Counted from the stretch's first letter, positions 8,322 through 17,615 are shown. The stretch: 64,000 bases of DNA from Caballeronia sp. dw_19 (GCF_018449515.1 NZ_JAAVUQ010000010.1:124001-188000), one strand, 5' to 3'. Made by a program: numbers and translations. Notes: generated from the letters alone by a model not told the origin.

Positions 8322-9194
8322 ATGAACACGATGCTTTATCCGGAACTGTATAAATCGCTGGAATCGGTTCGTTGGGACATGGAGAAAGATATTCCCTGGG
8401 ACAAATTCGACTCGGCGCTGCTCACCGACGAACAAGCCAAGACCATCAAGATGAACGCGATCACCGAATGGTCCGCGTTGCCCGCCACGGAAATGTTCCT
8501 GCGCGACAACCACAACGACAGCGATTTTTCGGCGTTCATCAGCGTGTGGTTCTTTGAAGAACAGAAACATTCGCTCGTGCTGATGGAATACCTGCGGCGC
8601 TTCAAGCCTGAAATGGTGCCGACCGAAGAAGAACTGGACGCCGTTCGCTTCGAATTTGATCCCGCTCCCCCGCTCGAAACGCTGATGCTGCATTTCTGCG
8701 GCGAGATCCGCCTGAACCACTGGTACAGGCGCGCGGCCGAATGGCATACGGAGCCGGTGATCAAGCACATCTATGAAACCATTTCACGCGACGAAGCACG
8801 TCACGGCGGCGCGTATCTGCGTTACATGAAGAAAGCCATGACGCAGACCGGCGATATCGCGCGCGCCGCGTTCGCGAAGATCGGTGTCCTGATGGCTTCG
8901 GCACGGCGCACGGAGAAACCGCTGCATCCGACCAATCTCCACGTGAACCAGGCGCTGTTTCCGCGCGACACAATCCAGTCGCGTTTGCCGGACCCGGAGT
9001 GGCTCGAACACTGGCTCGACGAACAAATTCGCTTCGACGACAGTTGGGAAAAGAAAGTCGTCGAACGCATCCTGCATAACCTTTCCATTCTGTTCGAACG
9101 CTCGTTCGCGACGGCGCAGGAGTTGAACCGGTATCGCAAGGAAGTGGTGTTACGCCTGCAAGCTGCACAAGCGGCGTCGCAACTGCCGGCCTGA
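8322..9194 (+). CDS. Ferritin-like di-iron protein resembling acyl-ACP desaturases
   Basis: 290 residues, mostly helical. A complete di-iron carboxylate ligand set is visible: E49 (or E57), EEQKH at 79-83 (E80xxH83), E128 in CGEIRLNHW, and DEARH at 157-161 (E158xxH161). The spacing (48 and 30 residues between the last three glutamates) is close to that of plant-type soluble acyl-ACP desaturases (EExxH and DExRH motifs), so an O2-dependent oxidation, possibly of acyl chains, is inferred. Bacterial homologues are usually annotated only as ferritin-like. No signal peptide or membrane segment is present. It sits 520 bp after the photoreceptor gene on the same strand and ends in its own terminator. 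Confidence 0.75.
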   Translation: MNTMLYPELYKSLESVRWDMEKDIPWDKFDSALLTDEQAKTIKMNAITEWSALPATEMFLRDNHNDSDFSAFISVWFFEEQKHSLVLMEYLRRFKPEMVPTEEELDAVRFEFDPAPPLETLMLHFCGEIRLNHWYRRAAEWHTEPVIKHIYETISRDEARHGGAYLRYMKKAMTQTGDIARAAFAKIGVLMASARRTEKPLHPTNLHVNQALFPRDTIQSRLPDPEWLEHWLDEQIRFDDSWEKKVVERILHNLSILFERSFATAQELNRYRKEVVLRLQAAQAASQLPA

Positions 9195-9220
9195 CCGGAA
9201 TTCCGACTTGTTGTTCTGAA

Positions 9221-9257
9221 CAGCCCGCCGGTTTGTGACCGGCGGGCTGTTGTGTTT
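9221..9257 (+). terminator. Rho-independent terminator after the di-iron gene
   Basis: Perfect 12-bp stem CAGCCCGCCGGT (9221-9232) / ACCGGCGGGCTG (9238-9249), 5-base loop, followed by TTGTGTTT. It lies 26 bp after the stop at 9194. Confidence 0.85.
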
Positions 9258-9365
9258 ATGAAGGGTGCGTTTCCCGCGCAAACACGCTTGAACGTAAACG
9301 TGCGTCGAAGGCGGCCGGCCGCGTGGCACACTACGGTCCTTCTGAATCCCTCATCGCTTACCGAC

Positions 9366-9848
9366 ATGCCTGCTCCTTTCGAACGCAAGATCATGACGCG
9401 CGACGCGCTCGCTGCACTGCGCCCGCAATTCGCGTCGCCGGTGGTTTTCACGAACGGCGTCTTCGATATCCTGCATCGCGGCCATGTGACCTATCTCGCC
9501 GATGCGAAGGCGCTGGGCGCAACGCTGATCGTCGGTGTGAACAGTGACGCGTCGGTGCGGATGCTTGGCAAGGGCGACGACCGGCCGATCAATCGCGAAG
9601 ACGACCGCATGGCGCTGCTGGCCGCGCTGGAAAGCGTGGATTGGGTGGTGAAATTCGAGGAATCGACGCCGCTGGAGCTGATCGGCGAACTGCGTCCGGA
9701 CGTGCTGGTGAAAGGCGGTGATTACGACATGGACAAGCTGGCCGAATCAGTGCTGGTGCGCAGTTGGGGCGGCAAGGCGCTGGCCATTGCGTTCGAGCAC
9801 GATCGCTCGACCACTGCATTGCTCAAGAAAGTGCGCACGCAGGGATAA
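9366..9848 (+). CDS. rfaE2: D-glycero-beta-D-manno-heptose 1-phosphate adenylyltransferase
   Basis: 160 residues starting at the ATG at 9366, where the family's N-terminus fits; an open frame continues upstream to 9252 but without homology. The nucleotidyltransferase signature GVFDILHRGH is at 31-40 and VNSDASVRMLGKG follows. It makes ADP-heptose for the lipopolysaccharide inner core, acting after the separate kinase RfaE1. Betaproteobacteria split the enterobacterial HldE fusion into two genes; only the transferase half is present here, and the kinase must be elsewhere. It is a single gene between a terminator and convergent genes. ADP-heptose would also be the sugar donor for the heptosyltransferases at 41.4-44.0 kb. 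Confidence 0.93.
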   Translation: MPAPFERKIMTRDALAALRPQFASPVVFTNGVFDILHRGHVTYLADAKALGATLIVGVNSDASVRMLGKGDDRPINREDDRMALLAALESVDWVVKFEESTPLELIGELRPDVLVKGGDYDMDKLAESVLVRSWGGKALAIAFEHDRSTTALLKKVRTQG

Positions 9849-9866
9849 GTGCGTCGGCCGAAACGC

Positions 9867-10106
9867 TTATTGCGTGAGCGGTGCAGCCTGCACGGGCGCG
9901 GCGGGCGCGGGACCACCGACCACGGCCTGATCGGCGGCTTCTTCGGGGCTGATCGGGTGAACCCGTACTAATTCCGGGTGCACTTGCCGGTCGAGATGTT
10001 GCGGTTCGCGTCCGCCGGCCGACGGCAGCGGTCCGAACACGCCTTGCACGACAACGAACATCAACAGGTTTGCCAAAACCAACAGGGCGAGCAGCCAGCG
10101 CAACAT
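9867..10106 (-). CDS. Small single-pass membrane protein, hypothetical
   Basis: 79 residues. The first 25 form one hydrophobic segment (WLLALLVLANLLMFVVVQGVFG), followed by a Pro/Ala/Gln-rich tail without recognised domains. It lies 13 bp after coaX on the same strand, so it is probably the last gene of the birA-coaX operon. In related genomes the slot after coaX often holds a SPOR-domain membrane protein. This looks like the anchor and linker of such a protein without the SPOR domain, but that is a guess from length and context. Confidence 0.6.
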   Translation of the reverse strand: MLRWLLALLVLANLLMFVVVQGVFGPLPSAGGREPQHLDRQVHPELVRVHPISPEEAADQAVVGGPAPAAPVQAAPLTQ

Positions 10107-10119
10107 GGAAAGCGCTCCA

Positions 10120-10956
10120 TCAATCAGGTGAACGGGAAACGGCGGCTTCGCGAGCGATCAATGCAAGCCCGGCGAGCACGAGGGAGTCGTGGCGAGTATG
10201 CGGCACCTTGAGCGCGCCCGCCACTTCGCTGGCGCCACCGCCGCTGAGAATCAGGCGTACATCGTTGTTTCCATTGTTCCCATTGTTCCATTGAGCGCGC
10301 AGGTCCTGCCACGCGCGCTCGATCAAGCCCGCCTGCGCGAGCAGGCATCCCGATGACAAAGCCGTACGCGTGTCGGTGGCGAAAATACCGTTGGATGAGC
10401 TGATTGCGCGGCGGGCGGTGTCAGGCGGAAGCGTGGGCAATTGTGCGGTGTGGGTGCCGAGCGATTGCATCATCAGCAGCCAGCCGGGTGCAATCAGGCC
10501 GCCTGTGAAGGTGCCATCGGCGAGCAGTGCTTCAAGCGTCGTCGCCGTGCCGATGGTGGCAATCAGCAAGTTTTCCCCGGGGTACGCGGCGTGCGCGCCG
10601 ATCATGCCGCACCACCGGTCGCTGCCGAGCGCCGCCGGTTCCACGTAGCGATTCGTCACGCCCGATTGTTGCGCCTGAGCGCGCACGATCGTGCGGGGCA
10701 AGCCGGGCCAGCGTGCATCAAGAAGGGCTGTCATGCGCTCGCCCACGCGCGGCCCCGCCACGTTCGAAATCCATGCGCTTGCGGGCCGCGGCAAACTGGA
10801 CCAGTCGGCTATATCCGCGAGAACGGCTTCAACGTCGATGTGCTCGAACGCGCCGCCGTTCAGCGTTTCCTGGGCCGCGCTGACCAGCGACCACTTGATC
10901 CGGCTATTGCCTGCATCGATAAGCAGAAACGGTCCTTCAAACGGTCCTTCGCTCAC
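10120..10956 (-). CDS. coaX: Type III pantothenate kinase
   Basis: 278 residues. The N-terminal ASKHA phosphate-binding motif DAGNSRIKW is at 14-22, with [11 protein letters not shown] and [17 protein letters not shown] further on, all typical of CoaX. It phosphorylates pantothenate with ATP as the first step of coenzyme A synthesis and is insensitive to CoA feedback. The start codon overlaps the stop of birA by 4 bp (ATGA), the usual betaproteobacterial arrangement that couples two cofactor enzymes. Confidence 0.95.
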   Translation of the reverse strand: MSEGPFEGPFLLIDAGNSRIKWSLVSAAQETLNGGAFEHIDVEAVLADIADWSSLPRPASAWISNVAGPRVGERMTALLDARWPGLPRTIVRAQAQQSGVTNRYVEPAALGSDRWCGMIGAHAAYPGENLLIATIGTATTLEALLADGTFTGGLIAPGWLLMMQSLGTHTAQLPTLPPDTARRAISSSNGIFATDTRTALSSGCLLAQAGLIERAWQDLRAQWNNGNNGNNDVRLILSGGGASEVAGALKVPHTRHDSLVLAGLALIAREAAVSRSPD

Positions 10957-11900
10957 GGCCGTTGCTCCGCAAGCCGCAGCGAGACGTCGCCGGTGGTAGC
11001 GGTTCTCAGGCCCGTTGGCGTATCGATCTGCAACTGGCCGTTATCGTCGATACCGACCGCCACGCCGCGCGCCACTTCCACGCCTTGCTCAAGCAGCACC
11101 ACCTCGCGTCCCGCGTACGCGTGCGCGGCGAGCCACTGTTGGCGGAACGGGCGGAAGCCATCGGCGGCAAAACGCGCGAGGGTGGCATCGAGCGCGTTCA
11201 GGACGGCGGCGAGGGTATCGGTGAGATTCGCTTCGGGCCACGCCCGCGACAGCGATGCCGGCGTATTTCCCGGCGCCGGGAGGGCGTTTCGACGCTGGGC
11301 TTCATCGAGTTCGGCTGCCAATTCCGCCGCCCCGTGCAGGTTGATGCCAATACCGATCACCACCGCGCTCGCCCGCGGCGTATTCCACGCGGTTTCGATC
11401 AGGATGCCGGCGAGCTTGCCGTCGTCGAGCAGGATGTCGTTCGGCCATTTCAGCGCCAGTCTCGCCGATGCCGCCAGCGGCAAGCCGTTCAGCGCCTCGA
11501 GCACGCTCGTGCCGACGGCGAGGCTCAGGCCTGCGAGCCCTTCCAGCGGCCGCGGCAACACGCAAGCGATGGAAAACAGCAACGCGTTGCCCGGTTGCGC
11601 CACCCATGCGCGGCCCCGGCGGCCCCGGCCGGCTGTCTGCAAGTACGCAACTCGCACGAACGGTGTGCCATCGGCGGCCTTCAGCGTCGAACGTGGCGAG
11701 AACGAGTCGGGTGCCGACGCTGACGTCTTGTTGCGGGGCTGCTCCTTGAGCTGCGCCATCAGATCGGCATTCGTGGAGCCCGTTTCATCGACGATCTCGA
11801 TCGGCCAGTCGCGCACCGGCCGCGCGGCGAGCGACATCAGCCGGTCGCGATCGATCCGCCAGGCGGCGTCGAGCGGGAAAGACGAGTTGGATGAGTTCAT
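10953..11900 (-). CDS. birA: Biotin-[acetyl-CoA-carboxylase] ligase
   Basis: 315 residues from the ATG at 11900. The catalytic core shows DETGSTN (38-44), AGRGRRGR (90-97) and [19 protein letters not shown] (151-169), which bind biotinyl-AMP. There is no N-terminal winged helix, so it is a monofunctional ligase and not a repressor. Residues 51-85 form a low-complexity insertion (Lys/Ser/Ala/Pro) between the first two motifs. It biotinylates the carboxyl carrier protein of acetyl-CoA carboxylase. A longer open frame upstream of 11900 lacks homology and runs into the divergent promoter region. Confidence 0.93.
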   Translation of the reverse strand: MNSSNSSFPLDAAWRIDRDRLMSLAARPVRDWPIEIVDETGSTNADLMAQLKEQPRNKTSASAPDSFSPRSTLKAADGTPFVRVAYLQTAGRGRRGRAWVAQPGNALLFSIACVLPRPLEGLAGLSLAVGTSVLEALNGLPLAASARLALKWPNDILLDDGKLAGILIETAWNTPRASAVVIGIGINLHGAAELAAELDEAQRRNALPAPGNTPASLSRAWPEANLTDTLAAVLNALDATLARFAADGFRPFRQQWLAAHAYAGREVVLLEQGVEVARGVAVGIDDNGQLQIDTPTGLRTATTGDVSLRLAEQRP

Positions 11901-12082
11901 ATCCGCATTGTAGCGATCTGGCGCCCGGGAGCTGGCCGGGGAAACGCGCACGCCGATCGTTGCACCGCGCCTGGGTGCCGAAACCCTGGCCAATTGGCCA
12001 ACGCCCCGCCTGTTCGAGATTCCACCACGTACCTTCGCTACAATGGCTTCTCCCTCCACCCTACCCGGAGCGTTTTCAAGCC

Positions 12083-13216
12083 TTGAACTTCGACACTCCG
12101 CCCGGCCTGTTGGTCGAGTCCGGCCAGCAGGGCAAGGTTGTCCGGCTTTCCGGCCAGTGGACGGCGTTCGCACTGGCGCGCGACCACGCGAACACCAAGC
12201 GAGGTGTGGTGGACCGGCTGCGCGGCGTGGGCGAAGAAGCGATCAAGCAGTGGGATCTCCTGTCGATCGAACGGCTCGATCACGTCGGCGGACAGGCGCT
12301 GTGGCGCGTGTGGGGCAGGAAGTTGCCGGAGCGCGTCACGCTCTCGGACACGCAAAGGGAAATCTTTGAACGGGTCGCGTTGCTTGACGCGAATCGTGAA
12401 GAGCCTGAGCAACCGGATCGTATCGATCCCATCACGCGTTTCGGCCTGATGCTGTTCTCGTTCGTCGAGCATCTGCAAGGCGGCCTGGCCATGTTCGGCG
12501 GCTTCGTGCTCGACCTGATCGGACTGGTGCGGCGGCCCAAGCGCATTCCGTGGACCGAAATCTCGGCGAACATCTATAGCGCGGGCACGCAGGCGCTCGG
12601 CATTACGGCGCTCGTGGCGTTCCTGATCGGCATCGTGTTGAGTTACCTGTCGGCGCAACAACTGCGCATGTTCGGCGCGAACCAGTACATCGTGAATATC
12701 CTGGGGCTTTCGGTAATACGCGAGCTCGGGCCGGTGCTGTCAGCCATCCTGGTCGCCGGCCGCTCCGGTTCCGCCATCACCGCGCAGATCGGCGTGATGC
12801 GCGTGACGGAAGAGCTCGACGCCATGCAGGTCATGGGTATCCCTCACGGCCTGCGGATCGTCTTGCCGCGCGTGCTGGCGCTCGGCATTGCCATGCCGCT
12901 GCTGGTCATGTGGACCAACATGGTCTCGCTGCTGGGCGGCGCGCTGGCGGCGAAGCTGGTATTGGGTATCGACCTGTCCTTTTTTGCGCGCTCGCTGCCC
13001 TCGGTCGTGCCGATTGCCAACCTGTGGATCGGGCTCGGCAAGGGCGTGGTGTTCGGCATGCTGATCGCGCTGGCCGCGTGCCATTTTGGCTTCCGGATCA
13101 AGGCGAATTCGCAGAGCCTGGGCGAGGGGACAACGACCTCGGTGGTGTCATCCATCACTATCGTGATTCTCGCCGACGCCGTGTTCGCCATCCTCTTCCA
13201 GTCGGTGGGCATCTGA
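12083..13216 (+). CDS. MlaE-family lipid ABC permease with N-terminal STAS-like domain
   Basis: 377 residues from a TTG at 12083, preceded by CCCGGAG; no ATG fits the family start. Residues 1 to about 110 form a STAS/MlaB-like region (VVRLSGQWTAFAL). The rest is the MlaE permease with about five to six membrane segments and the hallmark RELGPVLSAILVAGRSGSA. Such permeases move phospholipid between the inner membrane and an MCE protein. The stop overlaps the next gene (TGATG). The fused STAS domain replaces a separate MlaB. It begins the four-gene MCE operon, divergent from birA. Confidence 0.9.
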   Translation: MNFDTPPGLLVESGQQGKVVRLSGQWTAFALARDHANTKRGVVDRLRGVGEEAIKQWDLLSIERLDHVGGQALWRVWGRKLPERVTLSDTQREIFERVALLDANREEPEQPDRIDPITRFGLMLFSFVEHLQGGLAMFGGFVLDLIGLVRRPKRIPWTEISANIYSAGTQALGITALVAFLIGIVLSYLSAQQLRMFGANQYIVNILGLSVIRELGPVLSAILVAGRSGSAITAQIGVMRVTEELDAMQVMGIPHGLRIVLPRVLALGIAMPLLVMWTNMVSLLGGALAAKLVLGIDLSFFARSLPSVVPIANLWIGLGKGVVFGMLIALAACHFGFRIKANSQSLGEGTTTSVVSSITIVILADAVFAILFQSVGI

Positions 13217-14094
13217 TGTCGGCTACCCTTGCATCCGCCGTTCGCGACAAACCGACACCCGTCACCACCGAACCGGTGATCGAAGTCGTGGACGTGACGA
13301 AACGCTACGGCCGTACGGTGATTCATGAGCATCTGAACCTGGAAGTGCGGCGCGGCGAAATCCTCGCGTTGCTAGGTGGATCGGGCTCCGGCAAGACCAC
13401 GCTCGTACGGCAGATGCTCGGGCTGGAGTCGCCCACGTCGGGCACGATCCGTGTGCTCGGCGACGAGTGGGCAAACATGGACGAAGACACCGCGCGCATC
13501 CTGCGCACGCGCTCCGGCATGATGTTCCAGCAGGGTGCGCTGTTCTCGTCGCTGTCGGTGTATGACAACATCGCGCAGCCGTTTCGCGAACTGGGCAAGA
13601 TTCCGGAAGACCTGATCCGCGAGTTCGTGATGCTCAAGCTCGAAATGGTCGGGCTGTCGTGCAAGAACATGAGCAAGATGCCGTCGGCGTTGTCGGGCGG
13701 CATGGTCAAGCGCGTGGGGATTGCACGGGCCATCGCGCTCGAACCCGAATTGCTGTTTCTCGATGAACCAACGGCGGGGCTGGACCCGAAGGCGTCGGAC
13801 GAATTCGTCGATCTGATCGCCACGCTGCATCGCGCGCTCGGGCTGACTGTGGTTCTTGTCACCCACGATCTCGACACCATGGTCGCGCTGTCCACACGGG
13901 TCGCGGTGCTGGCCGATCGGCGAGTGCTGGTGGCCGCACCAGTGGAAGAGGCGGTGGCCGTGGATCACCCGTTTATCCGCGAATATTTTCTCGGGCGGCG
14001 CGGCAGGCGCGCGTTGCAGGCGCTACCGCCCGAGCGCCGCGCAAAATTGCCGGCTATCGCGCTGGAAGACGCGCCATGCGGCCCCGCACTCTAG
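13216..14094 (+). CDS. MlaF-family ABC transporter ATPase
   Basis: 292 residues. The ATG at 13216 shares its A with the TGA of the permease. Walker A GGSGSGKT (54-61), signature LSGGMVKRVGIARA and Walker B LLFLDEPTAGLDP are intact, and the H-loop is in VLVTHDLDTM. It energises lipid transport by the MlaE-like permease encoded before it. The C-terminus carries about 30 extra, partly basic residues (GRRGRRALQALPPERRAKL), possibly contacting the STAS domain. I assign it to the MlaF group from motif style and gene context. Confidence 0.92.
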   Translation: MSATLASAVRDKPTPVTTEPVIEVVDVTKRYGRTVIHEHLNLEVRRGEILALLGGSGSGKTTLVRQMLGLESPTSGTIRVLGDEWANMDEDTARILRTRSGMMFQQGALFSSLSVYDNIAQPFRELGKIPEDLIREFVMLKLEMVGLSCKNMSKMPSALSGGMVKRVGIARAIALEPELLFLDEPTAGLDPKASDEFVDLIATLHRALGLTVVLVTHDLDTMVALSTRVAVLADRRVLVAAPVEEAVAVDHPFIREYFLGRRGRRALQALPPERRAKLPAIALEDAPCGPAL

Positions 14095-14169
14095 CCGTTC
14101 TTACGGGCGTTCTCATGAACGGTTTTCAGGAAAGCTCTGGCAGTACGTAGTAAAAAAAGGAACCTGTTG

Positions 14170-15138
14170 ATGGAAAACAAATCCCATGCGTTCTGGGCCG
14201 GTCTGTTCACTATCGGGCTGTTGGTCGCTATCGGCCTCGCGGTGTTCTTTTTCAACGTGGACCGCACTGTGCGCGTGCCGTACGACCTCGTCGCGCGCAC
14301 CAACGTGACGGGTTTGTACACCGACGCCGACGTCCGGTATCGGGGGCTTGGCGTGGGCAAGGTGGAGTCCATCAAGTTTGACCACAACAATCCGGGGCAG
14401 ATCCGCATTCGCATCGAGGTCGACAAGACCGCGCCGATCACACAGTCCACGTTCGCCACGCTCGGTTTCCAGGGCGTGACGGGGATTGCATTCGTGCAGC
14501 TCGACGACACCGGCAAGAATCCCGCGCCGCTGGTTTCATCGACGCAGAAGGTGGCGTCGCTGCCATTGCGCCCGGGCTTGTTCGACCAGTTGCAGCAACG
14601 CGGTGACATCCTGATCAGAAAATTTGAACGGATTGCCGACGATGCCGACAAATTCCTGTCCGACGACATGCGTGATCAGGTGCAGCAAACCGCAAAGAGC
14701 TTGCAAGGCGCCGCTGACAGCATTGCGGTGTTGAGCAAGCAGGTCGGCCCGGTGGCGGAGCAACTGCCGCGCACGCTGAATCAACTGGACCGGACACTCG
14801 CGTCGACCAATGCGCTCGCGAACAGCCTCAGCCGGGCGGACGGCCCGTTCGTGACCAACATGAATCGAGCGGGCGAGGCCGCTCAACGCGCCGGCCAGGT
14901 GATGAACGAAGTCAACGAGTCGTTGCAGGAAATGGCCGCGCGGGTGGGTTACGAGACCTTGCCACGCGTGAATTCCCTGGCCGACGACGTGGGCAGCGCG
15001 GCGCGCTCCGTGGATCGTGCCGCCGAGACTTTCAACCGGAATCCGCGCAGCGTGCTGTTTGGCGCGCCGCAGCCGACGCCGGGGCCCGGTGAGCCGGGTT
15101 TCCAGTGGCCGTCGGCGCCGTCGAGTCCATCGAAATGA
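14170..15138 (+). CDS. MCE-domain (MlaD-like) lipid transport protein
   Basis: 322 residues from the ATG at 14170, with AAGGAA 8 bp upstream. One N-terminal membrane anchor (AFWAGLFTIGLLVAIGLAVFFF, split as AFWAGLFTIGLL and VAIGLAVFFF) is followed by a single MCE domain (VTGLYTDADVRYRGLGVGKV). A long helical part from about 140 to 290 ends in a Pro/Gly/Ser-rich tail. It is longer than enterobacterial MlaD, and the helical extension could form a periplasm-spanning needle when hexamerised. It probably carries phospholipid between membranes with the two preceding gene products. Confidence 0.9.
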   Translation: MENKSHAFWAGLFTIGLLVAIGLAVFFFNVDRTVRVPYDLVARTNVTGLYTDADVRYRGLGVGKVESIKFDHNNPGQIRIRIEVDKTAPITQSTFATLGFQGVTGIAFVQLDDTGKNPAPLVSSTQKVASLPLRPGLFDQLQQRGDILIRKFERIADDADKFLSDDMRDQVQQTAKSLQGAADSIAVLSKQVGPVAEQLPRTLNQLDRTLASTNALANSLSRADGPFVTNMNRAGEAAQRAGQVMNEVNESLQEMAARVGYETLPRVNSLADDVGSAARSVDRAAETFNRNPRSVLFGAPQPTPGPGEPGFQWPSAPSSPSK

Positions 15139-15248
15139 AGTTGTAAAACAGGGCGCAGAACCATCCGCCCCGGGTCCGCTGCCCGCAGAAATTTGGCGGA
15201 CTAGAGTTCGATGTCCAAGCGTTTTTGATCTTGAAATAGGAAACTGTG

Positions 15249-15926
15249 ATGCCACACACGATCTTGCAGGCGATGCGCTTATCAAAGCGTGCTGCGCGCC
15301 CGCTGCCGCGGGCGCGCTCCGGTTTTATCAGCCTGGCCGGTTCAGCCGTTCTAGCCGTTGCCGCCATGCTCGCGGGATGCGCGTCGGGACCACCCGCGGC
15401 GGTGTCGAATATCCGCTACGACCTGGGTGCGCCCGCGCCGCTTGGCAACACCATGAACATGCCGCCGGTGAAAGTGCTGGCGGTGAGCGCAGCGAAAAAC
15501 CTGGATACCGACGCGTTCGTGTATCGGCTGAAATATGCCAATGCCCAGCGCACCGGCAGTTATGCGGATAGCCACTGGACCATGTCGCCGGCGGAGTTGC
15601 TCACGCAGCGCCTGCGCGCGGCGCTGGCCTCGCGCGGACCGGTGCTCACGGGGGCCGACTCGGTGCGCGCGCCCATGTTGCAGGTTGATCTGACGGACTT
15701 CGAGCAAGTATTCGATGCTCCCGAGCAAAGCCATGGCGAGGTCTCGGCGCGGGTGACGTTGTCGCAGCATGGGCAGGTGGTCAGCCAGCGCACGTTCATC
15801 GCGCGGGCGCCTTCGTACACGGCCGATGCCGCCGGTGGCGCGCGTGCGCTCGCCGCAGCTTCCGATGACCTGATCGCGCAAATGGCGGCATGGCTCGGCG
15901 TGCAGCCGCTGGTCGCTTCGCAGTGA
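15249..15926 (+). CDS. PqiC-like ABC transport auxiliary lipoprotein
   Basis: 225 residues from the ATG at 15249 (ATAGGAAA upstream). A basic N-terminus and hydrophobic core lead to the lipobox LAGC with C44 as the lipid site. Then comes YDLGAPAPLG and a beta-rich domain typical of ABC_trans_aux proteins (PqiC/YmbA family), outer-membrane lipoproteins that dock MCE needles. It is the fourth gene of the operon, 110 bp after the MCE gene, and probably completes an inner-to-outer membrane lipid route. Confidence 0.85.
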   Translation: MPHTILQAMRLSKRAARPLPRARSGFISLAGSAVLAVAAMLAGCASGPPAAVSNIRYDLGAPAPLGNTMNMPPVKVLAVSAAKNLDTDAFVYRLKYANAQRTGSYADSHWTMSPAELLTQRLRAALASRGPVLTGADSVRAPMLQVDLTDFEQVFDAPEQSHGEVSARVTLSQHGQVVSQRTFIARAPSYTADAAGGARALAAASDDLIAQMAAWLGVQPLVASQ

Positions 15927-16040
15927 ACGCCGCGAACCGCTTCAGGACCGCCCGGTGAATGCCATGCAGGCTGACGCGGCGCGCTATGTTTTGGAACGAG
16001 CAAGAGTGCGAGGGCCAGCGCAAGAACAACGGCGGCGCGC

Positions 16041-17216
16041 ATGACGCTCAAGCACTGGCAGCGCCGTCCGTCCGCGCTCTCGCGGCAGGCGCTGGCGGTT
16101 TATACAATGCTGGTCGTCTACGGGTCGCTGTATCCGTTTTCCGGCTGGCGAACGCTCGGAATCGGCCCGTTCGCGTATCTCACTGATCCGCTGCCGCAAT
16201 ATCTCACCGCGTTCGACGTCATCACCAACGTGCTCGGTTACATGCCGTTCGGCGCGCTGGCCGTGCTTGCGCTCTATCCGCGCTGGCGTGGCGCGCTTGC
16301 GGCGGGCGTGGCGTTTATCGGCGGGGCGATGTTGTCGGGCTCGATGGAAGCCGTGCAGACCTATCTGCCCACACGGGTGGCGTCGAATCTCGATCTGGCC
16401 GCAAACGCCCTCGGCGCGCTGCTGGGCGCGGCGCTCACCGCGCCCGCCACCAGCATGCTGCTCGACCGGGGCTTGCTGCGGCGCATGCGTTTCATGTGGT
16501 TCGAGCGCGATGCCGCGTACATGATTGGCTTATCGGGGCTCTGGCCGTTCGCGGCAATGTATCCCGCGCCGTTCCTGTTCGCTGTCGGCGATTTGCCGCG
16601 CGTGCTCTGGTCGAGTATCGACCCGGTCATGCAGGACGCGCTGCTCGCGTGGACACCTGCCGCATGGAACGTCGCGACCTGGCAGGCGCATTTGGGCGCC
16701 AAGCTCCCCGACGGCGCCTGGGAAACGCTCATCACCTCGCTCAACCTGTTTGCCGCGCTGGTGCTGGCCACGTTGCCAATGCGCACCGGCGCGCCACGTG
16801 TGCGGCTGCTGCTCGGCCTGGTGATCGCGACACTCGGCGCGAAGGCGGGCGCGACGTTCCTGCAATCGCGCGCCGGGCTCACGTTTAACTGGGCGACCGA
16901 CGGCGCCATTGCCGGCATAGCGTGCGGAACGCTGGTGAGTTTGCTGTCACTGCGATGCTCGCGGGCGTGGCGTGCGACGCTGGCCGGTCTTGCGCTTGTC
17001 GTGGCGCTGGTGCTGGTGAATCTTCTGCCGGTCAATCCCTACTTCGATATCGTGCTCGCCGACTGGCGCCAGGGGCGTTATCTGCATTTCAATGGCCTTT
17101 CGCAGTGGCTTGCTTGGGTGTGGCCGTATGCTGCACTTGGCTGGTTGGCATCGACTGCGGAGCGCGCATTTCTTGCCCGGCGGCGTGACGGCGGCGAAAA
17201 GCGCCGGTCGTTATAA
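16041..17216 (+). CDS. VanZ family membrane protein
   Basis: 391 residues with about nine to ten hydrophobic segments. The first half is the VanZ-like domain, with conserved YGSLYPFSGW near residue 27, NVLGYMPFGALAV, and EAVQTYLPTRVASNLDLAANALGA, given here as EAVQTYLPTR and VASNLDLAANALGA. The C-terminal half adds more membrane segments not seen in enterococcal VanZ. VanZ lowers teicoplanin sensitivity by an unknown route; proteobacterial members have no assigned role and this is not evidence of antibiotic resistance. It follows the MCE operon on the same strand after 114 bp. Confidence 0.85.
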   Translation: MTLKHWQRRPSALSRQALAVYTMLVVYGSLYPFSGWRTLGIGPFAYLTDPLPQYLTAFDVITNVLGYMPFGALAVLALYPRWRGALAAGVAFIGGAMLSGSMEAVQTYLPTRVASNLDLAANALGALLGAALTAPATSMLLDRGLLRRMRFMWFERDAAYMIGLSGLWPFAAMYPAPFLFAVGDLPRVLWSSIDPVMQDALLAWTPAAWNVATWQAHLGAKLPDGAWETLITSLNLFAALVLATLPMRTGAPRVRLLLGLVIATLGAKAGATFLQSRAGLTFNWATDGAIAGIACGTLVSLLSLRCSRAWRATLAGLALVVALVLVNLLPVNPYFDIVLADWRQGRYLHFNGLSQWLAWVWPYAALGWLASTAERAFLARRRDGGEKRRSL

Positions 17217-17271
17217 TCGGCCGAAAGCGACACAAAAATCCCACGACATCGAATTTCTTCCGGCCAAGCTC

Positions 17272-17604
17272 ATGGACCCGTTCTACAAATATCACGTGTT
17301 CTTCTGCCTCAACCAGCGCGACCCCGACGCCGGGCGCCCGAGTTGCGCGAATTGCAATGCGCAGGCCATGCAGGAGTACGCGAAGAAGCGCGTAAAACAG
17401 CTCGGGCTCGCTGGCGACGGCAAGGTTCGCATCAACAAGGCCGGCTGCCTCGAGCGCTGCGAACTGGGGCCGGTGGTCGTCGTGTATCCCGAAGGGACCT
17501 GGTACACGTATGTGGACGAAGCGGACATCGATGAAATTGTCGATTCGCATCTGGTGAATGGCAAGATCGTCGAGCGTTTGCTGATCGACCAGCCTGTGGT
17601 CTGA
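17272..17604 (+). CDS. Thioredoxin-fold (2Fe-2S) ferredoxin
   Basis: 110 residues from the ATG at 17272; an upstream open frame overlaps the VanZ gene and has no homology. Cysteines C12, C25 (with C28 nearby), C59 and C63 follow the Shethna-type pattern C-x12-C...C-x3-C, with the characteristic AGCLERCELGPVVVVYPEG-like loop (AGCLERCELGP at 57-67). It would carry one electron on a 2Fe-2S cluster in the cytoplasm. The partner enzyme is not evident. It ends 11 bp before the hydrolase gene and is probably co-transcribed with it. Confidence 0.88.
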   Translation: MDPFYKYHVFFCLNQRDPDAGRPSCANCNAQAMQEYAKKRVKQLGLAGDGKVRINKAGCLERCELGPVVVVYPEGTWYTYVDEADIDEIVDSHLVNGKIVERLLIDQPVV

Positions 17605-17615
17605 GGGCTCACGCA

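Noticed and set aside
10441..11913. 490-codon open frame opposite coaX and birA
   Set aside because: It is antisense to two well-recognised genes, is rich in Arg/Ala/Ser and has no family resemblance; high GC content produces such frames.
16041..17216. Glycopeptide resistance locus based on VanZ
   Set aside because: VanZ-like proteins are widespread in Gram-negative bacteria, and no vanHAX or vanRS genes are present.
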